A DNA stretch of 64,000 nt from Bin87 sp965222895 (GTDB taxonomy: Bacteria; Chloroflexota; Dehalococcoidia; Lucifugimonadales; UBA3495). This document shows positions 60,702-64,000 of the stretch, piece after piece. The notes under the pieces were generated by a model. That model was given only the letters and a program-made list of their open reading frames with translations, did not search any database and was not told where the DNA came from. Numbering within the stretch: the stretch's first letter is position 1; the number at the start of each line of letters is the position of its first letter. The position numbers and the translations under genes were made by a program. The stretch spans positions 868,001 through 932,000 of the forward strand of contig CBDCVB010000002.1 in NCBI GenBank assembly GCA_965222895.1, written 5' to 3'.

Positions 60702-61964
60702 CTATCGGGCGCTGGTTACCGTCACGGGCAGACTTTCTACGGCGCGCAGCCCGATCAACTGGTCGTATTCCACCTGCTCCACCGGAATCTCAAGCTCCAG
60801 GCTTTCGAACCGGTTGGCGAGGTTTCGGAATATCTCCTGACCTTCGAGTCGCGCCAACGTGGCCCCCAGGCAGTGGTGAACGCCGCTGCCGAAGGCTACG
60901 TGCTGGTTGGGATACCGGTCGATGTCAAAATCGTCGGCCCGGTCGAACACTTTGGGATCGCGGTTGGCGCCCGAAATGAACCAGCGCACCCGGTCGTTCT
61001 TGCGCACGGTCTGTCCGGCGATTTCGATGTCGTCCAGGGCGATGCGCTGGATGGACTTGACCGGTGAGTCGTAGCGCAGGGCTTCTTCAGTGGCGCGCAC
61101 GGTCTTGCCATCTGGGTCCGTCCTGAGGGCGGCCCACTGGTCGGGGTGCTGAGTGAAGGCCAGGGTGCCGTTGCAAATCAGGTTGATGGTGGTTTCGTGG
61201 CCCGCCGACAGCAGGAGCATTACGTTGTTTACCACCTGGTCGCGGGTGAAGATACCCTGACGCTCGCCTTCTGCAACCACGGAAATCAGGTCGTCTTTGG
61301 GCGCGGCCACCCGCTCGGCGACCAGCGGCCCCAGATAGTCTTGCAGGTTCTGCACCGACTGCGACAGGGGACCCATGCGGTCGGGTCCGGTGCGGTTGAG
61401 GTGGCGCAGGTCTTTGGCCAAAACCCGCATGATGGGTCGGTCGCTGTCCGGGATACCCAGCATCCGCGCAATTACCAGGAGTGGTAGCGGGGTCGCCAGG
61501 TCGGCCATCACATCCATGCGGCCCTTTTCTTCAACGGCGTCCAGCAACTCGTCGATGGCGGACTGCACCAGCGGTCGCCACATTTCCATGGACTTGGGCG
61601 TGAAGTAGCCGTGCATCACCCGGCGCATATCAATGTGGTCGGGGCCGGAGACTTCCGAGTTGTAGCGTTTCTGGTCTTGCTGAATGAAACGGGAAACCTG
61701 CCAATTTTTGATGTAATTGTAGATTTCCATGTCGTCTTCGTCGATTGGCGGATTCGGTGGGCGCACGTCCCGGGCGAATACGCTGGAGGAAAATACCTCA
61801 GGATGGCGGGTTACCCAAACCAGATGCTCCCAGGAGGTGACCATCCACACTTCGTATTGCTCGTTGTAGTGCACCGGTTGCCATTCCCTTAGCCGGCTGT
61901 AGAACTCGTAGGGTTGGTACATCGCCTCCAGGGAGAAGGGATTGTCGTTGATGGTGCTGACCAT
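60702..61964 (-). CDS. Cytochrome P450, gene 3 of the cluster
   Basis: 420 residues, the same length as gene 2. GGAGGTCGCAAA precedes ATG 61964. I-helix SAGHETTINL, ExxR in EEALRYDSP, heme Cys365 in FGSGVHHCLGATLARLEGQE. Almost identical to gene 2 in the middle third (PHGYFTPKSMEMW, EEKGRMDVMADLATPLPLLV). Probably a duplicate with diverging substrate range. Genes 2 and 3 are separated by 235 nt. Confidence 0.96.
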   Translation of the reverse strand: MVSTINDNPFSLEAMYQPYEFYSRLREWQPVHYNEQYEVWMVTSWEHLVWVTRHPEVFSSSVFARDVRPPNPPIDEDDMEIYNYIKNWQVSRFIQQDQKRYNSEVSGPDHIDMRRVMHGYFTPKSMEMWRPLVQSAIDELLDAVEEKGRMDVMADLATPLPLLVIARMLGIPDSDRPIMRVLAKDLRHLNRTGPDRMGPLSQSVQNLQDYLGPLVAERVAAPKDDLISVVAEGERQGIFTRDQVVNNVMLLLSAGHETTINLICNGTLAFTQHPDQWAALRTDPDGKTVRATEEALRYDSPVKSIQRIALDDIEIAGQTVRKNDRVRWFISGANRDPKVFDRADDFDIDRYPNQHVAFGSGVHHCLGATLARLEGQEIFRNLANRFESLELEIPVEQVEYDQLIGLRAVESLPVTVTSAR

Positions 61965-62079
61965 TTTGCGACCTCCGGTTGCAATTGAGCGGTGTTGCGG
62001 TTCAGCGAGTGCTGACCAGCCTAGTTTGGCCGATTATAACCGACCGGGGAGCGTGGCGCAACGATTTACGATACGCGAA

Positions 62080-62117
62080 TGCCCGGAGCACGACGCTTTC
62101 TAGCGGCACTCCGGGCA
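62080..62117 (-). terminator. Inverted repeat downstream of P450 gene 4
   Basis: TGCCCGGAG and CTCCGGGCA pair exactly around 20 nt, 33 nt past the P450 stop on the minus strand. T tract is weak; a terminator is likely but not certain. Confidence 0.45.
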
Positions 62118-62149
62118 CTCAATGCACGTGCGTGATTTTGCGTTTCTGC

Positions 62150-63400
62150 TTACGACAGATTCAGTGGCAGCCGCTCCAGCGTGCGGAACGTGATGCTGGA
62201 CGTGTAAGTCAGGTCGGCCGGGTCGCAGTCCATATTGACGTTCGGGAACCGCTGGGCCAGGGACCTGAAGGCTTCCTGTCCTTCGAGACGTGCTAGCGTG
62301 GCGCCCAGACAGTGGTGGATTCCGCTACCAAAGGCCACGTGAGGGTTCGGATACCGTTCGATGTCAAAGTCGTCCGGCCGGTCGAACACTTCGGAATCCC
62401 GGTTGGCGCTGGTGACGAACCACCGCATCCGTTCGTCCTTGTTAATCTGCTTGCCGCCCAGTTCCAGGTTATCACCGGCGATGCGGGTGATGGACTTGAC
62501 GGGCGGGTCGTACCGAAGGCATTCCTCGGTAGCGCGGATCATGCGGGCGTCCGGGTCGGACTTGAACAGTTCCCACTGGTCGGGGTGGGTCATGAAAGCC
62601 CGGGTGCCGTTGCAGATGAGGTTGATGGTGGTTTCGTGTCCGGCGAGCAACAGGAGAATGGAGTTGGCTACCACCTGCTCCTGGGACATCACGCCGACGC
62701 GGTAGGCGTCAGTCATGCGGTCGAGCAGGTCGCCGTTCGGGTTCTTGACGCGCTCAGCAACCATTGGGGCCAGGTATTCCTGCAATCCCACGATGCCTTC
62801 GGTCAAGGGCTGCATCCGGTCGTTGTTGCCGCGACCGATGAACAGCAGTTTCTCGGCCAGGGAGCGGATGAACTGCCGGTCGGACGTGTCAATGCCCATC
62901 ATGGCGGCGATGACCAGCAACGGCAGCGGAGTGGCGTAGTCGCGCATCACATCCATGCTGCCACGGTCTTCCGCTTCGTCCAGCAGCTGGTTAATGGCAG
63001 ACTGCACCAGTGGGCGCCAGAGTTCCATGGCCTTCGGCGTGAAGTAGCCGTGGATGACCTTGCGCATATCGGTATGGTCAGGCCCTTCGTGAACCGTCAC
63101 TTCCTTGCGGTCGTGCTGGATGAACCACTGAGTGAAGAACTCCTTGACGTACTCGTAGAGCCCCATGTCGGACTCGTCGATGTCAGGGTACGGGGGCAGC
63201 GGGTCGCGGTGGAACACTTCGGAGGAGAAAAATTCCGGATGGCGCGTAACCCAGACCAAGTCCTTGTACTTGGAAATTACCCACAGCTTGTAGGGATCAT
63301 TCCAATGTACCGGATCCTGTTCCCGCATCCGCCCGAAATACGTGTAAGGGTCTTGCACGACTTCAGGAGAAAACAGGTCTTCATTGAAAGTGGTAACCAT
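62150..63400 (-). CDS. Cytochrome P450, gene 4 of the cluster
   Basis: 416 residues from ATG 63400, with GGGAGGGACGTT upstream; an in-frame extension to 63523 is not supported. I-helix LAGHETTINL, ExxR in EECLRYDPP, heme loop FGSGIHHCLGATLARLEGQEA with Cys364. It shares the N-terminal plan (MVTTFNEDLFSPEVVQDPYTYFG) with gene 1, less so with genes 2 and 3. Divergently transcribed from the selenoprotein gene at 63742. Confidence 0.95.
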   Translation of the reverse strand: MVTTFNEDLFSPEVVQDPYTYFGRMREQDPVHWNDPYKLWVISKYKDLVWVTRHPEFFSSEVFHRDPLPPYPDIDESDMGLYEYVKEFFTQWFIQHDRKEVTVHEGPDHTDMRKVIHGYFTPKAMELWRPLVQSAINQLLDEAEDRGSMDVMRDYATPLPLLVIAAMMGIDTSDRQFIRSLAEKLLFIGRGNNDRMQPLTEGIVGLQEYLAPMVAERVKNPNGDLLDRMTDAYRVGVMSQEQVVANSILLLLAGHETTINLICNGTRAFMTHPDQWELFKSDPDARMIRATEECLRYDPPVKSITRIAGDNLELGGKQINKDERMRWFVTSANRDSEVFDRPDDFDIERYPNPHVAFGSGIHHCLGATLARLEGQEAFRSLAQRFPNVNMDCDPADLTYTSSITFRTLERLPLNLS

Positions 63401-63741
63401 AACGTCCCTCCCGCAAAAATTACGGCATTCGCTGTTGCCGTCTGCGGTCGCCGACGGCTTTACTATCTTGTTAGCCGCATTGTAACAAGGGGGCAATGCA
63501 AGGTCAATAACATCCATGTGCACGTTATGGTCGTAGTTAGCCGGTCTGACCCAGCGTGGCGGCGGATTCCGTCATACAGCGTCGCAAATCGGGCGGCGAC
63601 GGTTGGAATTGCTGCGTCGGGATGGCCGGCTGTGGGCCGGGATGTGGGTCGGTGGTTGGAAGCCGTCTGAATCTGTGATACAGTTATCGGTGTAGAATTC
63701 CTTGAAGCGCCATTTCAAGCACCATCTAGGAGGATTATCCG
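63401..63741. other. Gene-free spacer between P450 gene 4 and the SelW-like gene
   Basis: 341 nt between divergent genes. TAGAAT at 63693-63698 is a possible -10 box for the selenoprotein gene; otherwise nothing recognisable. Confidence 0.5.
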
Positions 63742-64000
63742 ATGGAAGGAAAAGTTCAGGTTGAGATAACCTACTGCGTCCCTTGACAGCACCATGCTAC
63801 CGCCACGTGGATGGCGAACGAATTTTTCCGGGCATACGGTGGTGACGTCGCAATCACGATCTCCCCGCGCGGCCAGAGCATCATGGAAGTGTTCATGGAC
63901 GGCGAGAAAATTTTCGACAAGAAGGCCGAGGGCATTTACCCCGACCTGGGTCGCGTCCGCAAGATGAAGGAACTCATCACTGCCAGAATTGCGCGAGCCG
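63742..64000 (+). CDS. SelW/Rdx-family selenoprotein, CxxU motif (cut by right edge)
   Basis: ATG 63742 with AGGAGG 8 nt upstream. The frame meets TGA at 63784-63786 (codon 15) and continues open to the window end, 86 codons in all. The N-terminus reads VEITYC-VP-U-QHH, giving the CxxU motif (Cys12, Sec15) of Rdx proteins (SelW/SelT/SelH), which are thioredoxin-fold redox proteins. The rest fits the family: ISPRGQSIMEVFMDGEKIFD and KKAEGIYPDLGRVRKM, matching the typical G...EV..DG..IF.KK..G..P pattern. A SECIS-like hairpin follows. The end of the gene lies outside the window. Confidence 0.88.
63787..63816 (+). promoter_or_regulatory. Bacterial SECIS-like element of the SelW-like gene
   Basis: CGCCA (63801-63805), loop CGTGGA (63806-63811), TGGCG (63812-63816), perfect 5-bp stem starting 14 nt past the TGA, so the loop begins 19 nt after it. 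A G is in the second loop position, as in many bacterial SECIS hairpins. Seen by eye only. Confidence 0.65.

Overview
The window looks like a chromosomal segment of a high-GC, free-living bacterium. The housekeeping genes are bacterial (argS, clpC, dnaE, polX, valS, aroE, aroC, an S1 protein, bioY). The accessory content (clustered cytochrome P450s, VOC proteins, amidohydrolases, an LLM oxidoreductase, a UGSC selenoprotein, hendecad coiled-coil membrane proteins) together with many short dispersed palindromic repeats resembles Chloroflexota of the Dehalococcoidia/SAR202 type. That assignment is an inference from gene content; the window holds no 16S rRNA.

Layout. 1-7.2 kb: a truncated S51 peptidase, twin VOC proteins, argS and a heterodimeric ABC exporter. 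7.2-12.3 kb: an alpha/beta hydrolase and a pgi-gnd-zwf cluster (oxidative pentose phosphate pathway). 12.5-24 kb: small-molecule enzymes (VOC, carboxymuconolactone decarboxylase-like, D-aminoacylase, Nudix, amidotransferase-like, dienelactone hydrolase, two amidohydrolases, SDR) and a restriction-modification pair whose nuclease carries an in-frame stop. 24.2-29.4 kb: tRNA-Lys, a solitary 5S rRNA, clpC, a GuaB3-like protein and a UGSC-motif selenoprotein with its partner. 30.8-35.7 kb: dnaE with a repeat-derived insertion, a higBA module and a gamma-carbonic-anhydrase-like gene. 36.3-41.8 kb: secreted or membrane proteins (FN3/IPT protein, collagen-like protein, coiled-coil protein). 41.9-54.9 kb: housekeeping genes. 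55-63.4 kb: Uma2, LLM oxidoreductase, ferredoxin and four P450s with a hicBA module between them. The right edge cuts a SelW/Rdx-type selenoprotein.

The most important observation is that two genes contain an in-frame TGA in a known selenocysteine context: UGSC at 28865-29404 and CxxU at 63742-64000. Each is followed at the right distance by a small stem-loop resembling a bacterial SECIS; the first has the GGTCT loop known from E. coli fdhF. Conventional gene callers would truncate the first and miss the second. The organism therefore very probably decodes UGA as selenocysteine, although selA/selB/selC/selD are not in this window.

Two dispersed palindromic DNA families recur between genes: a roughly 109-bp element ending in TGTCATTGCGAG, and a CCCTCACCCCAACCC/CTCTCCC hairpin. 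One copy of the second has entered dnaE in frame and one serves as a terminator.
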